From Rhynchopus euleeides (taxonomy: Eukaryota > Euglenozoa > Diplonemea > Diplonemida > Diplonemidae): a stretch of 64,000 nucleotides of DNA. Positions within the stretch are counted from its first letter, which is position 1. The number at the start of each line of letters is the position of its first letter. Below are positions 39,285 to 49,900 of the stretch, piece by piece. The notes beneath the pieces were generated by a model. It saw only the letters and a program-made list of their open reading frames with translations. It was not told the DNA's origin and ran no database searches. The stretch is taken from assembly GCA_963210315.1 (NCBI GenBank), contig OY723285.1, forward strand, positions 1,364,001 through 1,428,000. Reading direction: 5' to 3'. A program made the translations under genes and the position numbers.

Positions 39285-39972
39285 CCCCGATATTTTCCAC
39301 ATCTCTACGAGGTTGCCCCGATATTTTCCACACCTCTACGAGGTTGCCCCGATATTTTCCACACCTCTGCGAGGTTGCCCCGATATTTTCCACATCTCTA
39401 CGAGGTTGCCCCGATATTTTCCACACCTCTACGAGGTTGCCCCGATATTTTCCACACCTCTGCGAGGTTGCCCCGATATTTTCCACACCTCTACGAGGTT
39501 GCCCCGATATTTTCCACACCTCTGCGAGGTTGCCCCGATATTTTCCACACCTCTGCAAGGTTGCCCCGATATTTTCCACACCTCTACGAGGTTGCCCCGA
39601 TATTTTCCACACCTCTGCGAGGTTGCCCCGACATTTTCCACACCTCTACGAGGTTGCCCCGATATTTTCCACACCTCTGCAAGGTTGCCCCGATATTTTC
39701 CACACCTCTGCGAGGTTGCCCCGATATTTTCCACACCTCTGCGAGGTTGCCCCGATATTTTCCACACCTCTGCAAGGTTGCCCCGATATTTTCCACACCT
39801 CTGCAAGGTTGCCCCGATATTTTCCACACCTCTGCGAGGTTGCCCCGATATTTTCCACACCTCTGCAAGGTTGCCCCGATATTTTCCACACCTCTGCAAG
39901 GTTGCCCCGATATTTTCCACACCTCTACGAGGTTGCCCCGATATTTTCCACACCTCTGCGAGGTTGCCCCGA
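39285..39972 (+). repeat. 31-bp satellite, array 1 (22 units)
   Basis: Head-to-tail 31-bp units CCCCGATATTTTCCACACCT + CTACGAGGTTG, with variants CTGCGAGG and CTGCAAGG. Neither strand has stops, which yields long repetitive open frames. Confidence 0.95.
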
Positions 39973-40085
39973 TTGCTATGGGAATAATTCGCACTCCCAC
40001 ACTCTCACTGACCACCCCGACAACTGCTGCCCCCCACCCCCCCCAATCCCACCCTGTGCTTCCTTCTACTTCAATTCCCCCGCCC

Positions 40086-40352
40086 CACGCCACTGTCTGG
40101 CGCTCGTGCAAACACCGTGAACCTGGCCAAGTGCCAACTGATCCCTGAACTCACGCCACTGTCTGGCGCTCGTGCAAACACCATGAACCTGGCGAAGTGC
40201 CAAGTGATCCCTGAACTCACGCCACTGTCTGGCGCTCGTGCAAACACCATGAACCTAGCGAAGTGCCAACTGCTGCCCCTGCCCCCCGAACCCACGCCAC
40301 TGTCTTGCGCTCGCGCAAACACCATGAACCTGGTCAAGTGCCGACTGATCCC
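40086..40352. repeat. 66-bp tandem repeat between satellite arrays
   Basis: Four units starting CACGCCACTGTCTGGCGCTC (40086, 40152, 40218, 40293), with ATGAACCTGGCGAAGTGCC inside. The first three are spaced exactly 66 bp; the third-to-fourth spacing is 75 bp. Confidence 0.85.
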
Positions 40353-41443
40353 TGAGGTGTGGAAAATGTCGGGGCAACCTCGCAGAGGTGTGGAAAATGT
40401 CGGGGCAACCTCGTAGAGGTGTGGAAAATATCGGGGCAACCTCGCAGAGGTGTGGAAAATATCGGGGCAACCTCGTAGAGGTGTGGAAAATGTCGGGGCA
40501 ACCTCGCAGAGGTGTGGAAAATATCGGGGCAACCTCGCAGAGGTGTGGAGAATATCGGGGCAACCTCGCAGAGGTGTGGAAAATATCGGGGCAACCTCGT
40601 AGAGGTGTGGAAAATGTCGGGGCAACCTCGTAGAGGTGTGGAAAATGTCGCGGCAACCTCGCAGAGGTGTGGAGAATATCGGGGCAACCTCGTAGAGGTG
40701 TGGAAAATGTCGGGGCAACCTCGCAGAGGTGTGGAGAATATCGGGGCAACCTCGCAGAGGTGTGGAGAATATCGGGGCAACCTCGCAGAGGTGTGGAAAA
40801 TATCGGGGCAACCTCGTAGAGGTGTGGAGAATATCGGGGCAACCTCGCAGAGCTGTGGAAAATATCGGGGCAACCTCGCAGAGGCGTGGAAAATATCGGG
40901 GCAACCTCGTAGAGGTGTGGAAAATGTCGGGGCAACCTCGTAGAGGTGTGGAAAATGTCGGGGCAACCTCGCAGAGGTGTGGAAAATGTCGGGGCAACCT
41001 CGCAGAGGTGTGGAGAATATCGGGGCAACCTCGTAGAGGTGTGGAAAATGTCGGGGCAACCTCGTAGAGGTGTGGATAATGTCGGGGCAACCTCGTAGAG
41101 GTGTGGAGATTATCGGGGCAACCTCGTAGAGGTGTGGAGAATATCGGGGCAACCTCGCAGAGGTGTGGAAAATATCGGGGCAACCTCGCAGAGGTGTGGA
41201 AAATATCGGGGCAACCTCGCAGAGGTGTGGAAAATATCGGGGCAACCTCGTAGAGGTGTGGATAATGTCGGGGCAACCTCGTAGAGGTGTGGAAAATGTC
41301 GGGGCAACCTCGCAGATGTGTGGAAAATGTCGGGGCAACCTCGTAGAGGTGTGGAGAATATCGGGGCAACCTCGCAGATGTGTGGAAAATATCGGGGCAA
41401 CCTCGTAGAGGTGTGGATAATGTCGGGGCAACCTCGTAGAGGT
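40353..41443 (-). repeat. 31-bp satellite, array 2 (about 35 units, opposite orientation)
   Basis: Reverse complement of array 1: GAGGTGTGGAAAATATCGGG + GCAACCTCGTA. Variants include AATGTC, GATAATGTC and GAGAATATC. The pair of arrays forms a large inverted repeat around the 66-bp repeats. Confidence 0.95.
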
Positions 41444-42445
41444 GTTCCGTCAACTCTGACATGGGGAGGGACAGCTGGAGCCACTGGCGGGGTGCTGTGT
41501 TGACTTCAGGGGGCTCCCAATGTGCTTCGGCACACCGGGTTCTTGGCCTGCGGCGGCATGGTAGTCGGTCAGAGAGGCCAGCGCTTGGTCGGGGACTACT
41601 CAGAGAGGGCGTGTGCGGACTTCAGGGGGCTCCCAACGTGCATCTGCACACCGGGTTCTTGGCCTGCGGACGTAGATTGCCTAAAGGTTTAGAAACCGGC
41701 CGAGCCCGTGGGGGTGACGAACGTACTGCCGGCCCGGGATTGTCAAGGTTCTTTCCCCAGATGGCTCACCAGTACCACCAAACCACACGGAGAGCAAAAC
41801 CGCCGGGGAGGGGGTGGGGGAAGGTGGGAAGGGCGGCATGCCGAACTACAGCAAGGATGGCCAACAATGCGATCACTGCAAACAAGGCATGGGACACAAG
41901 AGGGAAAAAAAAAAAAAAACCAACGGTCCTGGGTAAGACGTTAAACTGCCTGGGGGGGCCGTCCCCGGACCATGACGGGTGCCTGCACCAGGAGTCTAGC
42001 ACGGCCGTGGTCCAGGGCATGACCGAAAACTGCTTGGGTACCGAGGCTCCCCAGACCAGGAAGGGTGGAGACACCTGGAGTCTAAATAGTCACACCACGT
42101 CAGGCCAGACCTTCGCATTGCACTCCGCGAAGACTGCCACACAGCCGCGGGGCAGGTGTGCAGCCTGTGGAAAACCTCGTACAGAAAAGGGTCGGCGACC
42201 GCCCGCCCCCAGTCTGAGAGGCATCAGCCGAATCTCGGTGGAGGCGGGCACAAAACAAAAGGGAGAGTCGTCACTGTGCATATCAGCACGGTCCCGCCCT
42301 CTGTGCCAGACCAACACACCACCAAAGGAAAAGAGGAAGAGGCGACGTAAGGCAATGCCTCCGTGCGGCCAGGAGAACACGAAATAGCGACCCCCTCAAC
42401 GGGGAATGCTACGAGCACGGCCAAAAATCGTTCAAATCGTTCAAA
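41444..42445. other. Unique segment between satellite arrays 2 and 3
   Basis: An open frame over 41461-42387 (308 codons) is rich in Arg, Lys and Gly and contains RCAACGKPRTEKG, but has no recognised domain. A ~50-bp block with CTTCAGGGGGCTCCCAA(T/C)GTGC is present twice (about 41503 and 41619). An A-run of 14 lies near 41907. It may be an unidentified insertion in the satellite. Confidence 0.4.
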
Positions 42446-42695
42446 TATCGGGGCAACCTCGTAGAGGTGTGGAAAATGTCGGGGCAACCTCGCAGAGGTG
42501 TGGAAAATGTCGGGGCAACCTCGTAGAGGTGTGGAGAATATCGGGGCAACCTCGCAGAGGTGTGGAAAATATCGGGGCAACCTCGCAGAGGTGTGGATAA
42601 TGTCGGGGCAACCTCGTAGAGGTGTGGAAATTTTCGGGGCAACCTCGTAGAGGTGTGGAAATTATCGGGGCAACCTCGTAGAGGTGTGGAAAACA
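42446..42695 (-). repeat. 31-bp satellite, array 3 (8 units)
   Basis: Same orientation as array 2, from ATATCGGGGCAACC to GAGGTGTGGAAAAC. Probably once continuous with array 2. Confidence 0.92.
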
Positions 42696-42711
42696 GCGCG
42701 TTGTGTGCGGG

Positions 42712-42825
42712 TTTGCGGGCAGGTGGCCGGTCAACCGGCGGCCACTGGTCTGCCGGTGAACGGTCAGATGGCCGGTCAACGGGTTACTTCCTGACCGGTC
42801 AACCGGCCGGTCGGTGTCCAAGTTA
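42712..42825. repeat. Short GGCCGGTCAACCGG palindromes
   Basis: Several overlapping GGCCGGTCAAC and ACCGGTCAACCGGCCGGT motifs. They recall the CAACCGG heptamers at 36085-36250. Confidence 0.6.
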
Positions 42826-42925
42826 CCCCACTACAGTCAGCACGGAGTCAAAGGAACGCACTGGGGCCCGAGACGTGAGGACCTCCTGCAGGCCCCCTCC
42901 AGGCGTGTGCATTCAGGATTTTTGG

Positions 42926-43040
42926 CGTCATTTACCGTCACTTAGTGTCACTTAACGTCACTTACAGTCACTTACCAACACTTACGGTCACTTACCAACA
43001 CTTACGGTCACTTACCGTCACTTAGTGTCACTTAGCGTCA
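42926..43040. repeat. GTCACTTA minisatellite
   Basis: About eleven short units such as CGTCACTTAGTGTCACTTA and CACTTACGGTCACTTACC. Confidence 0.85.
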
Positions 43041-43048
43041 CAGGAGCT

Positions 43049-43400
43049 GACCTCATTTGGCCTAAAAACCATACCAAACCTCATTTGTTTGATTTTTGGA
43101 ATCACATGGGTGATTCAGGGGTCAAAAGTCACGATTTTTTGAGGATTTCCTTCGATAATGGACAGTTTCAGACCACTACAATCCGATTTTGGGGTCAGAA
43201 TTTTTTTGGTTGATTTTTGGGCGAAAGTTTGACTTGTCCAAAATTTCGCCATTTCTTGGCCCAAACCTCATTTGTTTGATTTTAAATTTTGGATTCACAC
43301 GGGTGATTCAGGGGTCAAAAATCACGATCTTTTGAGGATTTCCTTCGACAATGGACAGTTTCAGACCACTAGAATCCGATTTTGGGGTCAAAATTTTTTC
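43049..43400 (+). repeat. ~188-bp satellite, two units
   Basis: CCTCATTTGTTTGATTTT recurs 187 bp apart (43079, 43266), with GGGTGATTCAGGGGTCAAAA, CACGATTTTTTGAGGATTTC and GGACAGTTTCAGACCACTA in each unit. The same monomer is at 55035-55460. Confidence 0.85.
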
Positions 43401-43409
43401 CCTACCGCG

Positions 43410-43618
43410 GGGACACTTTTCCACCCTCCCTCCAGCTCACTTTCCCACCCCGCGTCTTGAACAGGAACTCTGGACTTTCCCACCCTCCAGCTCACTTTCC
43501 CACCCTCCGGCTCACTTTCCCACCCTCCAGCTCTACTTTCCCGCCCTCCAGCTCCACTTTCCCACCCTCCAGCTCTACTTTCCCACCCTCCAGGGTCACT
43601 TTCCCACCCTCCGGCTGA
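43410..43618. repeat. TTTCCCACCCTCCAGCTCAC minisatellite
   Basis: Nine or so units with CTCCAGCTCACTTTCCCACC or CTCCAGCTCTAC. A diverged relative of the GGGAGTGTAAAGT repeats at 3813-4041. Ends in GGCTGACACGCTGAAAATGG, the junction to repeat K. Confidence 0.8.
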
Positions 43619-43990
43619 CACGCTGAAAATGGGCCGAAAATGGCCAATTTTGGCAAAGGCCTAAGGACCCCTATACACCCACCATATACCCTTCTGGGAC
43701 CAAAAAGTGCACGAAAGGGGTTAAAACGGCTCAATTCGTTGATTTGTTGCAATTCCCTGCTTTTTTCAGCTAAAATCGATTTTTGGCTGGGCGAGTAGTT
43801 GGTCAAAATCGCGAAAAATGTCAAAAATCCGGATTTTTCACAGAGGCCCAAAAACGTGTTTCTGGGTGAAAAATGGGCCCAAAAACCGGTTTTTGGCCAT
43901 TTCTGGGTGGTTTTTGGGGGTTTCCCGCCATATTTTCTGCCCGAAACCCGTGAAAATTTTCATGAAAATTCGCATTCTATTTTTTCGGCA
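43619..43990 (+). repeat. Dispersed repeat family K, copy 3
   Basis: Contains GGGACCAAAAAGTGCACGAA and the following shared blocks. Its right end is close to the start of LINE-A. Confidence 0.75.
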
Positions 43991-46900
43991 GAATAACCCA
44001 AAAAACCCGGGCTCCCCCCTCCCAGCTTATGTCTTTCCACCCCCCTCCCCCGAGCTCCCCCCCCTGGGCGGGTACTGGGGGGTTGGCTGGGTAAGGGCGA
44101 CTCTTGGGTGGGCGGTGGTGGTGGCGGGGACGCTGGGCTGGAGCTGGTGGCCGGCTGTATTTGCCCTGAGTCGGTGCCGGGCGCGAGGCTGGTGGGCAGT
44201 CGGGCGGAGACGGGCGACGAGGCTGATGCACAGTGTGTGGGGGCAGTCGAAAGCGTGGAGAGCAGCGGTGGTGGGAGGGTGCTGCTGGGTGGTGGCGGGC
44301 GGGGTGGAACGCGCCTGGGCCTCGTCAGCTGCTGCGTGCTGGGGGTTCGTCTTCGTCTGGGAGCCTAGGTGGGTCGCACTACAGGGAGAGACGGCCTGGG
44401 CCTGGTGGTGGGGGTTGGGGGTCCTGCCCGTACTGCTGGCTGCGGGGCTGTCCCCATCAAGAGCGGCGCGGGGCATTTCCTGGGCCCTAGGGCGGGTGAG
44501 CCGGGTGGTGCGCTGGCTGAGGGTGTCGGGCAGGGCGGCGGGTGTGCTCCCGGGGTTCACGGAGGCGTGCGGGCTGGCGGCGGGCCTGGGCGGGGCGGCC
44601 GTGATCGCCGCCGGCGCGCTCTGGGTTGAGGTCCTATCTGCGAGCGATCTACGGGCAGGAGTGGTGGCGGCGTCCGCATACGGGCTGGCGACGGGCGGGT
44701 GGGTGCTGGTGGGCTCGGCGATGGTACGGCAGCGCCGCCTGGCCAACCGACGCGGCTGGCTCCCTCGCTGGTCGTGGAGGGCCCGCAGGCGATCCCGATG
44801 GGTGGCCCGCAGGCCGCGCCTGGAGGTTCTCCTGCCTGCCTCCGTCCGCCGCTCGGAGGACCGGATCGGCGCCGGGCTGGACGCGCTGCGTCGGGTGAGT
44901 CGGGCGGAGCGAGTGGCAGAGGTGTTGCCGGTCCTGGCGTCGGCGGGGGCCCTGTCGGGCGGGGTCTGGGGGCTGGGGTTCCTGTCGCTCGCGTGTCTCG
45001 TCTGGGCTGGGGTGGAGGTGGCCGTGACGGCAGCGCGGCTGCGGGAGTCGGAGATGCGGGACGCGGTGACCCTGGACTTGTGGCGCTCCGTACAGCCCAT
45101 GAGACGGACCCGCCTCCTGTGCGCAACGTCAGAGCGCCCCCCGCTCTTCCTCGGCCCGCGCGACCTGTGCGGTGGGGACCTGGAGATGGAGGAGGACTGG
45201 ACTGGGGTGGACGAGGTCCTGTCGCAGTTCGGGGGGTCCAGGGTGCCGAATCAGGCGACAGGGGACTGCCTCTTCGCGGCACTCACGCCCACGGCCGCCC
45301 TCCCCTCCCACGACGACATAGTGGGCATGCGCTCCGAGCTGTCCCGGCGTGCAGGGGACGCCTCGGTGAAACCTCAACTGCTTCACTTGTTAGGGGACGC
45401 CAGGCGGGTCGAGGAGTATCGGGCGGGCCTGGCTGGTGCGGCGCATGGGGACCACCTCGCGCTGCACCTGGCGGCGGGAGCGTGGGACTTGTCAGTGGTG
45501 GTGGTGCAGGAGGGCAGGGGTCAGGCAATCCGTGTGGACCCGCGGCGCCCTAAGAAGCAGGGGCCAGCCCCCGCAGATGTCAGGGTGGTGGCTCTCTCTG
45601 GCAACCACTACGAGGGAGTGGCCATGCCCCTTGCCCGACGCAGGGCCCTTCGAGAGAGCGCGGCGCCGGCCCACCTCAGCCCAGCCACGTGTCGAGACGC
45701 CTGCCCGGCGGCCCTAGGGGAGGGTGCCCAGGAGGCAGAAGGGGCGGGCCTGGGGGATGTGCGTCGCCGCTGGTTCTGCCCCCTCACGGCCTGCGCGGGC
45801 TCGGCTCTCCACCGGCATACGCCGTATTCGTCCAAGGAGACGCTCCGCAAGCACGCCCAGGCGCACGCAGACCAGGGTGAGGAGTTCCCGCCGAGCGCGC
45901 TTCGTCTGCTGGGCATGAAGAAGTGCATGTGGTGCTCGAAGGTAATGAGCACCTCCTTGGACTCCTGCGTGAAGTGCCGCCCACGTGGCGCGACCCCTGT
46001 GGTGCCGAACAGGCGCGCACCCTCTGCGGCGGAGGCAGCGGATGCGGGTCGCCTCCCTCCCCTTGAGAGCATCCACACGGAGCGAGTGGGGGTGTCGCTG
46101 TCGGTCCCCGGGGCGATCCTCCGCCCGGCGGCGGTAGCCTATAGCCAGGCCCTGTGGGATGTCGCAGCGAATAGTTCGAGCACCACGGCGTGGCTCCGCC
46201 TCCTCTTGGTGCCCAAAACCCTCTTCCGCACCTACCGTGGAGGGAAGAAGAAGCAGCTGCTGGCGAAGCGGGCCCGGGAGGAGGCGATCATCCTCTGGCG
46301 GGAAGGACGCGCGTCGGAGCTCTGGCGCCGGGCCCGGACGGAAGCCCCGGGCCCGGGACGGGTGGAGGCTGCCCCCACATGGGAGGAGACGGAGGAAGCG
46401 GTGGTGCAAGCGGCGAGACAAGGGCGGTATTCGGCGGCGATGGCGCGCACCAGGAGCGCCGGCCTGGCGCCTGCCACCCCTGCCACGAAAGCGAAGCTCC
46501 TAGCAATGCACCCGGAAGCGGACAGCCCAGCCATCTCCGCGGCGACGCGGGTAGTGCCCGCGGATGCCACCCCCGCCGAGGTGTTTAAAGCGCTGAAGGG
46601 GTTACCGAGGGGCACGGGCGCCGGCCCCTCAGGCCTGAGGGCGGACCAACTCCGGGAGCTCGTCCAGGTGGAGGGAGTGGATGTGCTTCCGGCCCTCACG
46701 GCGGTGGTGAATGTCCTGCGCAGAGGCGAGGCCCCCCCGCAGCTGGCCCGGCACATCGCGGGCGCGTCTCTGGTCGCGCTCCCCAAGCCAGACGCGGGGA
46801 TCCGCCCGATCGCGGTTGGGGAGACCCTCCGCCGCCTGGTGGCCAAAACCCTCACCGCAGACGTCAGGGAACAGGCTGGGAAGCTCCTCCTGAAGGGGAG

Positions 46901-49900
46901 GCAAGTAGGAGTGGCGGTGGACGGCGGACTGGAGGCGGCCACGGCGGTCGTGAAGGACTTCGCGGCGCGCAACAGGGGGGCGGACAAGGTCCTGCTGAAG
47001 ATCGACTATGCCAACGCCTTTAACATGGTTAACAGGCAGGCGTTCATCGATGCTGTCAGGCGGGACCTCCCGGAGCTGTCGGCGTGGGTCGAGTGGTGCT
47101 ACGCGTCGCCCTCAGCCCTGATATACCGTGGCGAAGTGCTCGAATCGCAGAGGGGGGTACAGCAGGGGGACCCCCTCGGGCCGCTCCTGTTCTCCCTGGC
47201 CATCCGCCAGCTGACCGAGGACCTAGGCAAGCTGCCGGGGGTGGAGGGCAGCGTGTGGTACTTGGACGATGGCACGCTGATGGGCTCCCCCGGGGCGGTC
47301 GGCCACGCGTTCGCGATCCTCGAGCGGCGGAGCGCGGAGCTGGGCCTGGTGGTGGCACGCCGCAAATGCGAAGTGATCTCGCTGAATGGGCACTCGGTGG
47401 AGGGCCTCCGGGGAGCGGGCCTTGATGTAGCCGCGACGGAAAAGGAGCGCGCGACTCGCATGGACCTCCTCCACCACAACTTCGAGTTCCTCGGGGCTCC
47501 GGTGGGGGATGCGGAATTCTGCGAGCGGGTGATGGATACAAAACTGAGAGAGAAGTTCATCCCGAACCTGCGCCAGCTTCACCACCTCCAAGACGCGCAA
47601 GTGGCCATGACCCTCCTGCGACACTGTGAAGGCTTCTGCAAGCTGGTCTTCCAGATGCGCGCAATTGGGTACGCCGGGAGAGAATACCTTCGCCAGTATG
47701 ACAAGGAAATCGGGATGGTGCTGGCATCTGTGCTCGGGGACAGGGACGGGACCCTCCCTGACGATGCGCGAGACCAGGCGGCCCTGCCCGTCAGGCTAGG
47801 GGGTATGGGCATTCGGAGGTCGGAGGACCACATCACCGCTGCGGCTTTGGCGGCGGCTAGCTCCTTCTTTCCCCTATGTGTGCAGCTGGACAGCGGATAT
47901 CGTTGGGATGCGGATGCGTGGCGCGTGGCAGCGACCGCCCACAACGAGCTGGTGGCGGAGGCGGACTGGGTGGACCCTCACAAGCGCCCGGGCGAGCCCC
48001 TCCGCCAGCGCGACCTATCCCTGGCGATCATCAGCCGGCAGCACGAGACCCTACTGGCGGAGGCTGACGTGCTGAGTAAAGGGCGTCAGTTGTCCGCGTC
48101 CCTCCCAGGCGCAGGGGCGTGGGTGACGGTGACGCCAGAACAACAGTTTGCGATGGGGAGGGAGGAGTACCAAGTGGCGGCTCGCCTGCGCCTGGGCCTC
48201 GTCGTCTTCGCCCCTGGGTCGCGGTGCCACGAGTGCGGGGACGCCATGGACGTCTTGGGCGCCCATGTGTTCAGCTGCCAGGCATCGGCGGACCGCATCA
48301 AGCGCCACGACGCGGTGAAGCTCGGGGTGCTGGGGCTGGCGCGGGACGCGGGACTCGGCCCCCAGCTGGAGCCCAACCACCTCCTCTTGGGCGGGGGCAA
48401 GCCGGCTGACGTGTTCCTCCCGTGCGGCATAGGTGAGTCGCGGGGCCGGGCGATCGACGTGACCGTGTGGTCGACGTGCGCGGAGTCTGCGAGGCAGGGT
48501 GCGGCGAGAGCGCGGGGGTACACCGCGTCGCGGGCTGAAGCATCCAAGCATCGCAAGCACGGGGCGCGGTGTCAGGAGGTTGAGATCGCCTTCTCCGCGT
48601 TCGCCCTGGAGCAGTCGGGCGGGATGGGTCCGGAGGCCGTGCGGCTCTTCAGGCACTTGGTCAGCTTCGCGGTGGACCACAAGCTGGGGGACAGGGCCGA
48701 GCTCACTCGTTCCTGGGCGGCGCGGATAGTGGTGCCGTTGATGCGGGCGGTGGGGCGGTCGTCGCTCCGCAGGGGGGCGCTGTGCACGGACCTGCGCTCT
48801 GGTCAGACTCGGGAGCGGGTCTTGCCGGATCCGCTGGTGGGCGTGGAGCCGGACTACTTCTTCGCGCCTGACACGGACCTGGCCCCCGCGCCACACTTCG
48901 ACGGGCACATGGACGCGGAGGATTTCATGTGTGACCCGGATGACGCGGCGGGCCCCGAGGAGCCGACCCCTGAACCCGAACCTGCCCCTCCCCGCCGCCC
49001 ACGCCCGCCGCCTCCCCCCGCGGAGGGGGACCTCCCGCAGCCGGCGGGTGGGGTGGCGGCTGACCCCCTGGCCCAATTGCTGGAGTGGCGCGGCCAGACG
49101 GACGGGAGGCTGAGCTTGTCGTCCCTGCAGCAGCAGGCGCGGCTGGGCCTGGTCGAGCCGGACGGGTGGTCGTTCCGGGTGGGGGACTGTGCTTTTGATG
49201 CGTTGGCCACGCTGGGTGCCCGATCGGTGAAGCAATCCAGCGGGTGGCTGCGCCAAGAGGCAGTCCGCAGGGCGATGCGCGACCCGGACCTCCGGATGCG
49301 GGTGGAGGAGGGTCCGAACCAGTGGGCCGAGCAGATGATGCGCGCAGGGAGCGACGACGTGCGCACCTGGGCGGACTTCATCGCCCTGGCGGCGGCTGCG
49401 CGCGTGACCAGATGCGTCGTCCTCGTGCTCATCGACAACCACCAGCCGATGCTTCTGTCCCCAGTAGGTGCGGGTGCAGTGGTGGACGCCCACTGTCTGC
49501 GGAGGACGGGGGGGCAACATGGGCACTACGTGCCCCTAGTTATGCCGGAGCCCATGCGTCAGCACCTGGCGGGTCTTCCCCCGAAGCCGATGGCAGCGGA
49601 TGTCACGGGGTGCGATGGTGATAGTCCCATGCAGATGGTGCGTCAGGGGGGCTCGGCGGGCCAGGTGGAGGAGTGCGAGAAGTGCCGCCGCCCGTTCGAC
49701 CGCTCCGCGAGGCATCACGCGTGTGGCAGATGCTGGCGCAAAGTGTGCGCGTCATGCGCAGTGCGGGGTGAGCGGTGCCCAGGCTACATTGACCGGGTGG
49801 CGGTGGATGTCGACGCTCCAGACCCTGCGGAGCAACCCGCGGTCACCCCGGATCTGCGGGAGGTCCTGGAGTCCGCCCGGGCGCGCCCCCGCCGGCGGAA

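Noticed and set aside
39201..41484. Long repetitive open frames (up to 463 codons) in the 31-bp satellite
   Set aside because: They exist in all frames and on both strands because the 31-bp consensus has no stops; repeat translation, not a gene.
41461..42387. 308-codon gene between satellite arrays
   Set aside because: Composition is Arg/Gly-rich without domains, contains an internal duplication and an A-run read as poly-Lys; coding status unsupported.
43818..45185. First 456 codons of the LINE-A frame as a membrane protein
   Set aside because: Hydrophobic-looking, but other frames and the minus strand are also open here and the frame begins in repeat K; more likely GC-rich leader.
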